Source: Bacillus sp. sid0103 (GTDB lineage Bacteria; Bacillota; Bacilli; Bacillales_B; DSM-18226). Taken from it: DNA of 50,702 bases. This document shows, piece after piece, positions 43,429-50,702 of this stretch. The stretch lies in the NCBI RefSeq assembly GCF_019219025.1, contig NZ_JAHUWN010000041.1, positions 1-50,702 of the forward strand, in the 5' to 3' direction. A model generated the notes under the pieces. It had not been told where the DNA came from and made no database searches. It saw only the letters and a program-made list of their open reading frames with translations. Position 1 is the stretch's first letter; every line of letters begins with the position of its first letter. The position numbers and the translations under genes are program-made.

Positions 43429-44251
43429 AGTGATAACGGTTGTTGTTGATGGAATGCGATACGATAAAGCATGTGAGGCACTAGGATTTATTCAACATTT
43501 AGTTGAAACAAATCAGGCGGCACTTTATAAAGTGAAATCGGAGCTTCCAAGTCTTTCTCGTCCATTATATGAAGTGTTACTAACTGGTACACCGGCATCA
43601 ACGAATGGAATTACGTCAAATCAAACCGTCCGTCTATCTACAGAGAAAAGTCTTTTCCATCTTACAAAAGGAAACGGCTTAAGAAATGCAACAGCATCTT
43701 ATTACTGGGTAAGCGAACTTTATAATCGTGCACCATTCCAATTTATTGAAGATCGTGAGCAAGATGACGAGTCAAAAGCGATTCAATATGGAAAATTCTA
43801 TTGGGATGATGACTATCCAGATAGTCATGTCCTAATGGATGCAGAAGCTTTGCGTAGAAAGTACGATCCACACTTTTTATATATTCATCCGCTAGGGGTA
43901 GATGTAAAAGGCGAAATTTATGGTTCGGAATCGAAAGAATATCGTGAACAAATTTTAAAAATGGGAAGCTTATTAGCTCAGCTTCTGCCAATTTGGATCT
44001 CAGAAGGTTACCATATTTTAATTACTTCTGACCATGGAATGAGCGAATACGGCAACCATGGTGGCATAACTGATGGTGAGCGTGATGTTCCACTATTTAT
44101 CATTAGCCCAAAAGTTAAGCCAGGTGTTTACAGTGAGGTAATTCCTCAATTAGCTTTTGCACCACTTGTTTGTGAGCTTTTAAATATCAAGCCGTCAGAT
44201 AAAATGATTTCATATCGATTACCAGGACTAAAAGAAGAAGTTACCATTTAA
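43418..44251 (+). CDS. alkaline-phosphatase-superfamily hydrolase
   Basis: 277 residues, no signal peptide, so cytoplasmic. Metal ligands and nucleophile are visible: Asp11 (VVVDGMR), likely Ser47 in LPSLSRPLYEVLLTG, Asp162, Asp205-His206 (TSDHGM) and His214 (NHGG). The position where relatives have His (D..GH..G) holds Glu166 in GVDVKGEIYGSES. The family splits phosphate diesters, nucleotides or phosphonates. Placed inside an ABC import cassette between lipoprotein and permease, it probably acts on the imported compound. AGAGGTG before the ATG. Confidence 0.8.
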   Translation: MLNKVITVVVDGMRYDKACEALGFIQHLVETNQAALYKVKSELPSLSRPLYEVLLTGTPASTNGITSNQTVRLSTEKSLFHLTKGNGLRNATASYYWVSELYNRAPFQFIEDREQDDESKAIQYGKFYWDDDYPDSHVLMDAEALRRKYDPHFLYIHPLGVDVKGEIYGSESKEYREQILKMGSLLAQLLPIWISEGYHILITSDHGMSEYGNHGGITDGERDVPLFIISPKVKPGVYSEVIPQLAFAPLVCELLNIKPSDKMISYRLPGLKEEVTI

Positions 44252-44284
44252 GTAAATGTTCAATGCAACAATAAAATGAACACT

Positions 44285-44321
44285 GGAATTGGTTTAACAG
44301 CCTTATTGTTAAACCAATTCC
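44285..44321 (+). repeat. strong hairpin inside the ABC cassette
   Basis: A perfect 15-bp inverted repeat, GGAATTGGTTTAACA with its complement, around GCCTTAT. No U-tract follows. ATTGTTAAAC recurs at 44325. It may be an mRNA processing or stability element, or an operator. Confidence 0.6.
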
Positions 44322-44349
44322 AAAATTGTTAAACATAGAGGAGCGAGAA

Positions 44350-45207
44350 GTGTTGCGAAAAATGAATAAACAAAAAATTTACTTATTAGCTCTCTTATTG
44401 CCATTTATACTATTTGTAATTGGTTTTGAAATTGGGCCAATAGTGGCAATGATTAAAAATAGCTTTTATACAGATGATGGAGTTCACGTAACGATTAATC
44501 AATATTTAACAGTATTTAAAAGTAAATTTTATATGCAAGGAATTAAAAACAGCCTTCTTATTTCATTATTTTCAGCTGTAACCTCTGTGATTATAGCGGT
44601 AATTGTAGCTTATTCGTTTACTAAGTTTTCTCAAAAAATACAAAATCGATTACTAATGCTTACTAATGTGACTTCGAATTTTGAGGGGATTCCCCTTTCA
44701 TTTTCATATATTATTTTACTTGGAAACAATGGATTATTTACATTACTTTTTCACAAGATCGGTTTAAAAGTGTTTGCAGATTTTAATTTATATTCATGGA
44801 CAGGACTAATTCTTGTTTATATTTATTTCCAAATTCCGCTTGCTGTTATGCTAATTTATCCGTCTTATCAAGGAATAAAACAACAATGGAAAGAAGCTTC
44901 TTCACTATTAGGAGGATCAAAGGTTTCATTTTGGCTTCGAATTGGAATACCCGTACTTTTACCTAGTATTATAGGTACATTTAGTATTATGTTTGCAAAT
45001 GCGATGGGTGCTTACGCTACAGCCTATGCATTGGTCGGTAGCAACTATAACTTATTGTCATTGCAAATAGCCTCTTTAGTTGCAAGTGACGTTACATTAA
45101 AACCACAGCTGGGTAGTGCGTTAGGAGTTCTTCTAGCAACGACTATGATTGGGGCAATGTGGTTCAACGAACGAATGATGCGTCGCATTAGGAGGGATTT
45201 ACGATGA
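44350..45207 (+). CDS. ABC transporter permease
   Basis: 285 residues with six membrane segments; EAA loop: EASSLLGGSKVSFWLRIGIP (about 187-206 of the protein). Type I importer permease of the CysTW/polyamine/phosphonate group. Start GTG 44350 is six bases after GAGGAG; an in-frame ATG four codons later lacks spacing. Overlaps the next permease by 4 bases (ATGA). Confidence 0.87.
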   Translation: MLRKMNKQKIYLLALLLPFILFVIGFEIGPIVAMIKNSFYTDDGVHVTINQYLTVFKSKFYMQGIKNSLLISLFSAVTSVIIAVIVAYSFTKFSQKIQNRLLMLTNVTSNFEGIPLSFSYIILLGNNGLFTLLFHKIGLKVFADFNLYSWTGLILVYIYFQIPLAVMLIYPSYQGIKQQWKEASSLLGGSKVSFWLRIGIPVLLPSIIGTFSIMFANAMGAYATAYALVGSNYNLLSLQIASLVASDVTLKPQLGSALGVLLATTMIGAMWFNERMMRRIRRDLR

Positions 45208-46076
45208 AATCTTCAAAAATCTTGTATAAAGTGATTGTTGGATTACTAGTTTTGTATTTATTAATTCCACTTGTCGGAACATTTTTATTCTCGATTGCTG
45301 GTAAATGGGATCATACAATTTTACCTGAGAGTTATACAATCCATTGGTATAGTGATTTATTTCAAGATACACGGTTTTATGATGCTATCGAAAGAACACT
45401 ATTTTTAATTGTTGTAACTGTAGGTCTTAGTGTCCTTATTATGCTTCCAACTATCTTTATCGTCACTGTCTATTTCAGTAAATGGGAAGGTTTGCTTCAA
45501 GCAATAGCAATGCTTCCTTATGGAATTCCTCCAATTGTTGGAGCGGTTGGATTAATAAAGCTATATTCAAATGGACCATTTCAAATTTCCGGGACACCGT
45601 GGATACTAATTGGTGCTTATTTCATAACAATTCTACCATTTATGTATCAAGGTATTCGTAACAGCCTTCGAACACTTAATGCTATCCAACTTGTAGATGC
45701 AGCTGAATTACTAGGTGCTTCAAAATTTCAGGCATTTCGTACAGTGGTACTTCCAAATATTATGTCTGGTATTTTAGTATCTACTTTATTATCAGTTGCT
45801 TTATTATTTGGTGAATTTGCTTTTGCTAATTTGCTTGTCGGAGGTCGATTTGAAACGATTCAAATTTATCTTGCAGACAAACTAAACAGCAGTGGTCACT
45901 TAACTAGTGCAATTGTAATCACATATTATTTATTGATTTTATTTTTAACTGCGACCGTATTAAAACTATCGCTTAAGAAAGAAAAAAACTCAGTTGTATC
46001 AAATAAGAAGCGAATTCTTACGTTTTTAAAAAAACAATATCATCATAAAACTACTAATTTAGAAGGTGAAAATTAA
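45204..46076 (+). CDS. ABC transporter permease
   Basis: 290 residues, six membrane segments; EAA loop DAAELLGASKFQAFRTVVLP (about 170-190). Second subunit of the heterodimeric permease. AGGAGG precedes its ATG within the end of the previous gene. Its stop overlaps the ATPase start by one base. Confidence 0.9.
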   Translation: MKSSKILYKVIVGLLVLYLLIPLVGTFLFSIAGKWDHTILPESYTIHWYSDLFQDTRFYDAIERTLFLIVVTVGLSVLIMLPTIFIVTVYFSKWEGLLQAIAMLPYGIPPIVGAVGLIKLYSNGPFQISGTPWILIGAYFITILPFMYQGIRNSLRTLNAIQLVDAAELLGASKFQAFRTVVLPNIMSGILVSTLLSVALLFGEFAFANLLVGGRFETIQIYLADKLNSSGHLTSAIVITYYLLILFLTATVLKLSLKKEKNSVVSNKKRILTFLKKQYHHKTTNLEGEN

Positions 46077-47089
46077 TGAGCTATGTAACCATCGATCAAG
46101 TGACTAAGGGATATGATAATCAAGTCGTTTTAAATAACATTTCTTTAACATTGAACAAAGGAGAATTTGTTACACTTCTTGGGCAAAGCGGATGCGGAAA
46201 AAGTACGTTATTGCGTTCAATCGCCGGACTTGAAGACGTAGATGTAGGAAGAATTTTAATTGATGGAACAGATATTACTAATTTATCACCGCGTCAGCGT
46301 GAAGTCGGTATGGTGTTTCAATCTTATGCACTTTTTCCGAATATGAACGTTTTTGATAACATCGCATACGGACTTAAAATGAAGAAGGCAAAAAATATTG
46401 ATTCAAGAGTAAAAAATATGATTGATATGGTCGATTTAAATGGAAAAGAAAAGTCTTATCCTCATCAGTTATCTGGAGGACAACAACAGAGGGTTGCTCT
46501 TGCTCGTGCTCTGGTTATGGAGCCAAAAGTACTTTTATTAGATGAGCCGTTAAGTGCATTGGATGCTAAAATTAGAAAAAATTTACAAAAAGAATTGAAG
46601 AGAATACAGAAGGAATTAGATATTACAACTATTTTTGTAACACATGATCAAGAAGAAGCAATGACGATGTCTGATCGAATCTTTGTCATGAATAAAGGAA
46701 ACGTTGTACAATCTGGTTCTCCCTCAGAAATCTATACCACTCCAATCAATACATTTGTTGCAAAATTTATCGGAAATTATAATGTTTGTAACATAGAGGT
46801 TTTCCATAAACTTGTTCGTAGTACGGAATTAAAAGGAAATGAAGTCGCTATTCGTCCTGAAGTTATACAATTAGTTTCTTCTGGAGAGGATAGCTTGGAT
46901 TTACATGCGAACTGGGGAATTAAAGGAATCGTTAAAGATGTAACCATGACAGGGAATGTTTTAAGATATGAAGTTGAAACAGAGTCGTCAGCCTTCCATG
47001 TAGACTATCTTCACCACCGAGGGAAAATGTTTGAGCAAGGAGCACGCGTTCATATTCTTGTACCGAAGAAAGAATGCATTATTTTATAA
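46076..47089 (+). CDS. ABC transporter ATPase
   Basis: 337 residues: Walker A GQSGCGKST (Lys42), signature LSGGQQQR, Walker B LLLDEPLSALD, switch His in THDQEEA, and a C-terminal TOBE-like domain after about 240. This is the PotA/FbpC/PhnT size and layout. Completes the importer with the two permeases and lipoprotein. Confidence 0.93.
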   Translation: MSYVTIDQVTKGYDNQVVLNNISLTLNKGEFVTLLGQSGCGKSTLLRSIAGLEDVDVGRILIDGTDITNLSPRQREVGMVFQSYALFPNMNVFDNIAYGLKMKKAKNIDSRVKNMIDMVDLNGKEKSYPHQLSGGQQQRVALARALVMEPKVLLLDEPLSALDAKIRKNLQKELKRIQKELDITTIFVTHDQEEAMTMSDRIFVMNKGNVVQSGSPSEIYTTPINTFVAKFIGNYNVCNIEVFHKLVRSTELKGNEVAIRPEVIQLVSSGEDSLDLHANWGIKGIVKDVTMTGNVLRYEVETESSAFHVDYLHHRGKMFEQGARVHILVPKKECIIL

Positions 47090-47116
47090 ATTATTAATGA
47101 TCGCGGGGGAAGAAAA

Positions 47117-47899
47117 ATGTCTGTTTTGCCAGAAGAAAGAAAGAATGAAATTTTAAAAGAACTGAATAAAATGGGAAAAGTAAAAGTTATGGAATTAGTT
47201 GATCAATTTAATGTTTCAGAGGAAACGATTCGACGCGATTTGATGATATTAGAGGAAAAAGGACTTTTAAAGAGGGTTTACGGTGGAGCGATTAAAACAG
47301 TCTTTGAATTTGAGGAACCTCCATTCACACAGCGTACAACGGTGAATCAGGAAGCGAAAGTTAAGGTTGGGAAAAAAGCAGTAGAACTCATTTCTAACGG
47401 AGATGTGATTGTCATTGATGTAGGGACAACCATGCTTGAATTTGCGCAGTGTATTGAAAATAAAAAAGACATTACGATTTTAACCAATTCTCTTCCTGTG
47501 TCGTCTGTGTTGACCGAATCGCTCAATCAAAATAAGTTTACAGGACAAATTCTATTACTAGGTGGTCAAATTGATCCAAAGCAGCAATCTATATGCGGCG
47601 GTCTCACTGAACAAATGTTAAATCAATTTAATGTTGATAAAGCGTTCATTTCAGCTGGTGGTGTTTCTATTCAAAGTGGGGTTAGTAATTATCATTTACA
47701 TGAAACATTAGTTTCACGCAAGATGGTCGAGGTATCAAAGCAAGTTGTATTGCTAACGGATTACTCTAAAATGGGTGTCGATACATTTTGTAAAGTTTGT
47801 CCTCTAGAAAAAGTCGATGTGATTGTCTGCGAGCAACCATTTCCAGAGGAATGGAGAAATCATTCAAAATTAGAGGAAATCAATTGGATTCAAGCATAG
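47117..47899 (+). CDS. DeoR-family transcriptional regulator
   Basis: 260 residues: N-terminal helix-turn-helix (LPEERKNEILKELNKMGKVK, then VSEETIRRDLMILEEKGLLKRVYGG) and a sugar-phosphate-sensing DeoRC domain (DVIVIDVGTTMLEFAQCI; LLGGQID; FISAGGVS). DeoR sensors usually bind phosphorylated sugars or polyols. GGGGGAAG before ATG. Probably represses the cassette; possible operator at 42268. Confidence 0.9.
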   Translation: MSVLPEERKNEILKELNKMGKVKVMELVDQFNVSEETIRRDLMILEEKGLLKRVYGGAIKTVFEFEEPPFTQRTTVNQEAKVKVGKKAVELISNGDVIVIDVGTTMLEFAQCIENKKDITILTNSLPVSSVLTESLNQNKFTGQILLLGGQIDPKQQSICGGLTEQMLNQFNVDKAFISAGGVSIQSGVSNYHLHETLVSRKMVEVSKQVVLLTDYSKMGVDTFCKVCPLEKVDVIVCEQPFPEEWRNHSKLEEINWIQA

Positions 47900-48031
47900 T
47901 CAATCCATAAAAGGACATATCGAGACAGATGAGGGAGTTCTCTCTCCTTTTTGATTAGATTTTTATTGATAACAGGTAAAAAAGCTAGAAAGAAAATTTA
48001 ATAGATAGAATGAGAAAAGGAGCTATATATC

Positions 48032-48904
48032 ATGAGTTTCATTGCGATAGATTTAGACGGAACATTATTAAACGACCAGAATGAAATTAGTGAAGAAAAT
48101 ATAAAGGCGATTCAATATGCCCAAGGTAGAGGATTTGAAGTAGTTATTTCAACAGGACGGGCTTATTTTGACGTTCAAACAATATGTGAAAAAGCCGGGA
48201 TTTCCCCATTTGTAATCGGAACAAATGGCGCAACCATTCATTCAAAAAGCGGAAAGTGCATTTCTTCTATTACGATAACTAAAGATCGTGTCGAATCTAT
48301 TCTCCAATGGTTAGATGAACGGAATTATTATTACGAAGTGTTTACTGATCAAGCCATTTATACTCTTAAAAAGGGAAGAGAACATTTCCATAATGAGATT
48401 AAAAGTTTGAAAAGCGCAGATTTGAATACAGATATGAAAGAATTAGTTGAAGTAGCGGAAAGGCAATTTGACCAGTTTGGATATGTTTTAGTTGAAAACT
48501 ATCATGATATCTTAAAACAGGAGGAAGAATTCTATAACATTTTAGCATGTTCTTTTGATAAAAAGAAATTAGAGGAAGCATGGAACCAATTCAAAAAGTT
48601 TGATGAGTTGATGGTTGTTTCATCTGCTGATCATAACATTGAAATTACTAATAAAAGAGCTTCAAAAGGGATGTCCCTTGAAAAATTGGTTTTTTTGATG
48701 AATGGCTCCTTAGATCAGGCTATGGCAATCGGGGACAGCAACAATGATTTATCCATGTTCCAGAAAGTTGGATACAGTGTAGCGATGGGAAATGCGAAAG
48801 ATGTCATAAAAGCTGTTTGTACAACGACAACCCTTAATAATGATGAGAATGGGGTAGCTTATGCGATTTATCGATATATGGAGAACTTCGTGGTTCAAAA
48901 ATAA
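48032..48904 (+). CDS. Cof-type HAD phosphatase
   Basis: 290 residues of the HAD IIB subfamily: Asp7 and Asp9 in AIDLDGTLLND, motif II VISTGR (Thr/Ser), Lys in RASKGMSLEKL, and motif IV AIGDSNNDLSMFQ with a large cap between. Such enzymes hydrolyse sugar phosphates or similar monoesters. It could remove phosphate after uptake. AAAGGAG precedes the ATG. Confidence 0.9.
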   Translation: MSFIAIDLDGTLLNDQNEISEENIKAIQYAQGRGFEVVISTGRAYFDVQTICEKAGISPFVIGTNGATIHSKSGKCISSITITKDRVESILQWLDERNYYYEVFTDQAIYTLKKGREHFHNEIKSLKSADLNTDMKELVEVAERQFDQFGYVLVENYHDILKQEEEFYNILACSFDKKKLEEAWNQFKKFDELMVVSSADHNIEITNKRASKGMSLEKLVFLMNGSLDQAMAIGDSNNDLSMFQKVGYSVAMGNAKDVIKAVCTTTTLNNDENGVAYAIYRYMENFVVQK

Positions 48905-48933
48905 GTGTCAATGCCAAAGGAGAGAGCGATAAA

Positions 48934-49263
48934 ATGGCATGGATCTATATCATAATAGCAGGACTTTTGGAAATTGTCTGGGTGATTGGTCTTAAATATT
49001 CACACGGATTCACCCAAATTATACCCAGTATAGTAACGGTAGTTATTATACTCTTTAGTTTCTTTTTACTTTCAAAAGCTTTACATTCAATTCCCTTAGG
49101 AACCGGTTACGCCATTTTTACTGGATTGGGAACGGTGGGAACAGTAGTAACTGGGATGCTTTTTTGGGGAGAGACTATTAATCAACTGAAAGTATTTTTT
49201 GTAGCTTTAATGATATTAGGGATAATTGGAATAAAAATTAGTCCAGCGCAACCTAAACATTAA
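48934..49263 (+). CDS. small multidrug resistance (SMR) exporter
   Basis: 109 residues with four membrane helices and the essential Glu13 (GLLEIVWVIGLKYSHGF); ends GIKISP. SMR proteins export guanidinium or quaternary ammonium ions as dimers; the paired layout is like YkkC/YkkD of B. subtilis. AAGGAGAG precedes the ATG. 11 bases to the second SMR gene. Confidence 0.9.
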   Translation: MAWIYIIIAGLLEIVWVIGLKYSHGFTQIIPSIVTVVIILFSFFLLSKALHSIPLGTGYAIFTGLGTVGTVVTGMLFWGETINQLKVFFVALMILGIIGIKISPAQPKH

Positions 49264-49273
49264 AGGAAATGAA

Positions 49274-49624
49274 ATGATTTATACAAGGTTTGGGGATGAT
49301 TCAGTGGCTTGGTTTTTTCTTCTTATTGCCGGATTTGCCGAGATTGGTAGTATTATAAGCCTTAAACGTGCAGATGGGTTTAAAAAATTGCTCCCCTCTG
49401 TAGCGTGTCTTTTTTTTGGAAGTTTAAGCTTTTATTTTCTTTCTTTGTCATTAACTTCTCTTCCAGTGGGGACTGCCTATGCAATATGGACCGGTATCGG
49501 CTCTATTGGAAGTGTTATAGCAGGAATGATCTTCTTTAATGAACCTAGAAGTTTAAGAACAATCCTATTGATTATGTGTATTATTACAGGGGCTGCAGGT
49601 ATTAAAATGAGTTCTGGACATTAA
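49274..49624 (+). CDS. SMR exporter, second subunit
   Basis: 116 residues, four helices, with Glu in AWFFLLIAGFAEIGSIISLK and LPVGTAYAIWTGIGSIGSVI. Likely partner of the preceding SMR in a heterodimer. ATG 49274 follows AAAGGA; a GTG ten codons in (49304) would give the usual SMR N-terminus and may be the true start. Confidence 0.87.
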   Translation: MIYTRFGDDSVAWFFLLIAGFAEIGSIISLKRADGFKKLLPSVACLFFGSLSFYFLSLSLTSLPVGTAYAIWTGIGSIGSVIAGMIFFNEPRSLRTILLIMCIITGAAGIKMSSGH

Positions 49625-49630
49625 GATCAG

Positions 49631-49747
49631 GGTTTTAAGTTCAACAAATTTTCCTAAAAGCATTTCATAATTCTTGATATTCGTTTTGGTCGTATTATTG
49701 AAAAGTTTGTTATCCAAAAAGTCTTGGTACGCAAATTTTAACAACAC
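49631..49747 (-). pseudogene. N-terminal fragment of a tyrosine recombinase
   Basis: From GTG 49747 (after AGGGAGTGG) the reverse strand encodes MLLKFAYQDFLDNKLFNNTT then KTNIKNYEMLLGKFVE, the SAM-like core-binding N-terminus of phage-type integrases. Similarity stops after about 38 residues and the frame then reads into the SMR gene. Remainder is missing. Confidence 0.55.
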
Positions 49748-49781
49748 AAAAAACCACTCCCTAATTTTTATGAACTATACC

Positions 49782-49821
49782 CCGGATAACGGACACACAT
49801 AAAAAAGTGTCCCTTATCCGG
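49782..49821. repeat. inverted repeat at the IS edge (possible IS end / terminator)
   Basis: CCGGATAACGGACAC and GTGTCCCTTATCCGG form an inverted repeat (one mismatch) around 10 bases, followed by nine Ts. Reads as a terminator on the plus strand. The right arm may also be the left terminal repeat of the IS that follows. Confidence 0.5.
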
Positions 49822-50702
49822 TTTTTTTTTGTGTTTCAATAGATTTAATGATAATGGACGGAGGATTACCATGAGTAAAACTTTATATACAGAATTTCAG
49901 ATTAAGGAACTTGAAAAGAATCCAAATATATTGAGTGCTTCAGACAGATCAATCTCTTACAATCCTGAATTTAAGATAAAAGCAATAAAAGAATACAAAC
50001 TAGGAAAATCTCCCACTCAAATCTTTATTGAGCATGGATTCAACTTGATAAAAGGCAGCCAAAAGAATGTCTTAGGCGCTGGAAGGACACCTTTGATAGT
50101 TTTGGCGAGGAAGGCTTCCTTACGGAACGCCGTGGAAAAGGAAGTACGGGGGGACCCTCCAAATCAAAATGATCATGGAGAAAGACTACTTAGCTGAAAT
50201 GAATCACAAGAAAATCAGACGGCTGATGACAAAATATAATCTAGAAGCAAAAATTAGAAAAGCCAACCCTTACCGAAAAATGGCCAAAGCAACCAAGGAA
50301 CACTTAACTTGTCCCAACCTTCTTAATCGTGAATTCAATCAGGAGGCACCAGGGAAAGTACTGCTTACTGACATTACCTATCTTTATTACGGAAAGGGCC
50401 AAAAAGCGTATTTGTCCTGCGTGAAGGATGGGGCTACAAAGGAAATCATTGCTTATCATTTATCCACGTCCTTGGAAATGGAGATTGTCTATGAGACGTT
50501 AAAAAAGCTTAAACAGGGTGTTAGACATCATTTTCATCCGGATGCAATCTTGCATTCTGATCATGGTTTCCACTTTTCCCACCCATTGTTTCAAAGCAAA
50601 GTGAAGAAGCTGGGTCTAACCCAATCCATGTCCCGAAAGGGAAACTGTTGGGACAATGCGCCAATGGAAAGTTTCTTTGGGCACTTTAAGGATTTAGCGG
50701 AG
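49822..50702 (+). mobile_element. broken IS3-family (IS150-type) element, right side cut by the window
   Basis: orfA starts at ATG 49871 (SD GGAGG) with a transposase HTH (YNPEFKIKAIKEYKLGKSPT), but after IEHGFN (about 50050) the frame shifts: the expected continuation ECLRRWKDTFDSFGEEGFLT lies in another frame, then stops. From about 50170 an orfB-like frame resumes with NHKKIRRLMTKYNL, the DDE residues in LLTDITYLYYGK, LHSDHGFHF and NCWDNAPMESFFGHF. The end of orfA and the start of orfB are missing. The element is inactive. Confidence 0.85.

Noticed and set aside
48905..48933. Guanidine-I riboswitch before the SMR pair
   Set aside because: Only 29 bases are available, too short for the aptamer.

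Overview
The window looks like a chromosomal segment of a spore-forming Bacillaceae (Bacillus/Neobacillus-like, inferred). The support is AT-rich DNA, Bacillus-type ribosome binding sites, a ptsG/glcT pair, the yeaC-yeaD-yebA-guaA-pbuG order known from Bacillus subtilis, a ger germination operon and spore-coat-like genes. No database search was possible, so family names rest on recognised sequence.

Layout. 1-424: 5' tip of a 16S rRNA gene on the minus strand with its boxA and two promoters. 425-3520: ptsG (glucose PTS enzyme IICBA) and its antiterminator gene glcT, separated by a RAT/terminator. 3713-7384: purine block, with pbuG and guaA each under a guanine-type riboswitch and pbuG also behind a PurR operator. 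7483-11867: yebA, yeaD and yeaC (transglutaminase, DUF58, MoxR ATPase), one coupled operon. 11956-31789: a type VII secretion (Ess/Yuk) locus read on the minus strand. It runs esxA, esaA, essA, esaB, essB, essC, then three small WXG/helper genes, an adaptor gene, two tandem polymorphic toxins that share about 400 N-terminal residues but differ at the C-terminus, their presumed immunity genes, and about 1.3 kb of decayed toxin and immunity fragments. 32429-33422: a RacA-like MerR/coiled-coil protein, three GTATCGCC-type palindromes and a decayed partial copy of the gene. 33527-36203: small membrane protein, orphan ABC lipoprotein and a Pro-rich protein. 36505-37821: two spore-coat-like genes behind a sigma-E-like promoter. 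37990-41956: ger operon (A, B, C plus a 41-residue membrane ORF). 42316-48904: a seven-gene cassette with ABC importer, alkaline-phosphatase-superfamily hydrolase, DeoR regulator and Cof-type HAD phosphatase, probably for a phosphorylated or organophosphorus nutrient. 48934-49624: paired SMR exporters. 49631-50702: integrase fragment and a broken IS3-family element running off the edge.

The most notable part is the T7SS effector end. A tandem copy arose with its junction inside the last codons of the adaptor gene, the toxin tip was exchanged (a nonspecific nuclease in one copy, an unassigned domain in the other), and related GGATTCAAAG hairpins close successive immunity cassettes. Further on, a frameshifted toxin tip still sits directly in front of a candidate immunity gene. 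This looks like an effector diversification site. The ABC/phosphohydrolase cassette, with a Glu where a metal-binding His is expected, is a second candidate for something undescribed.
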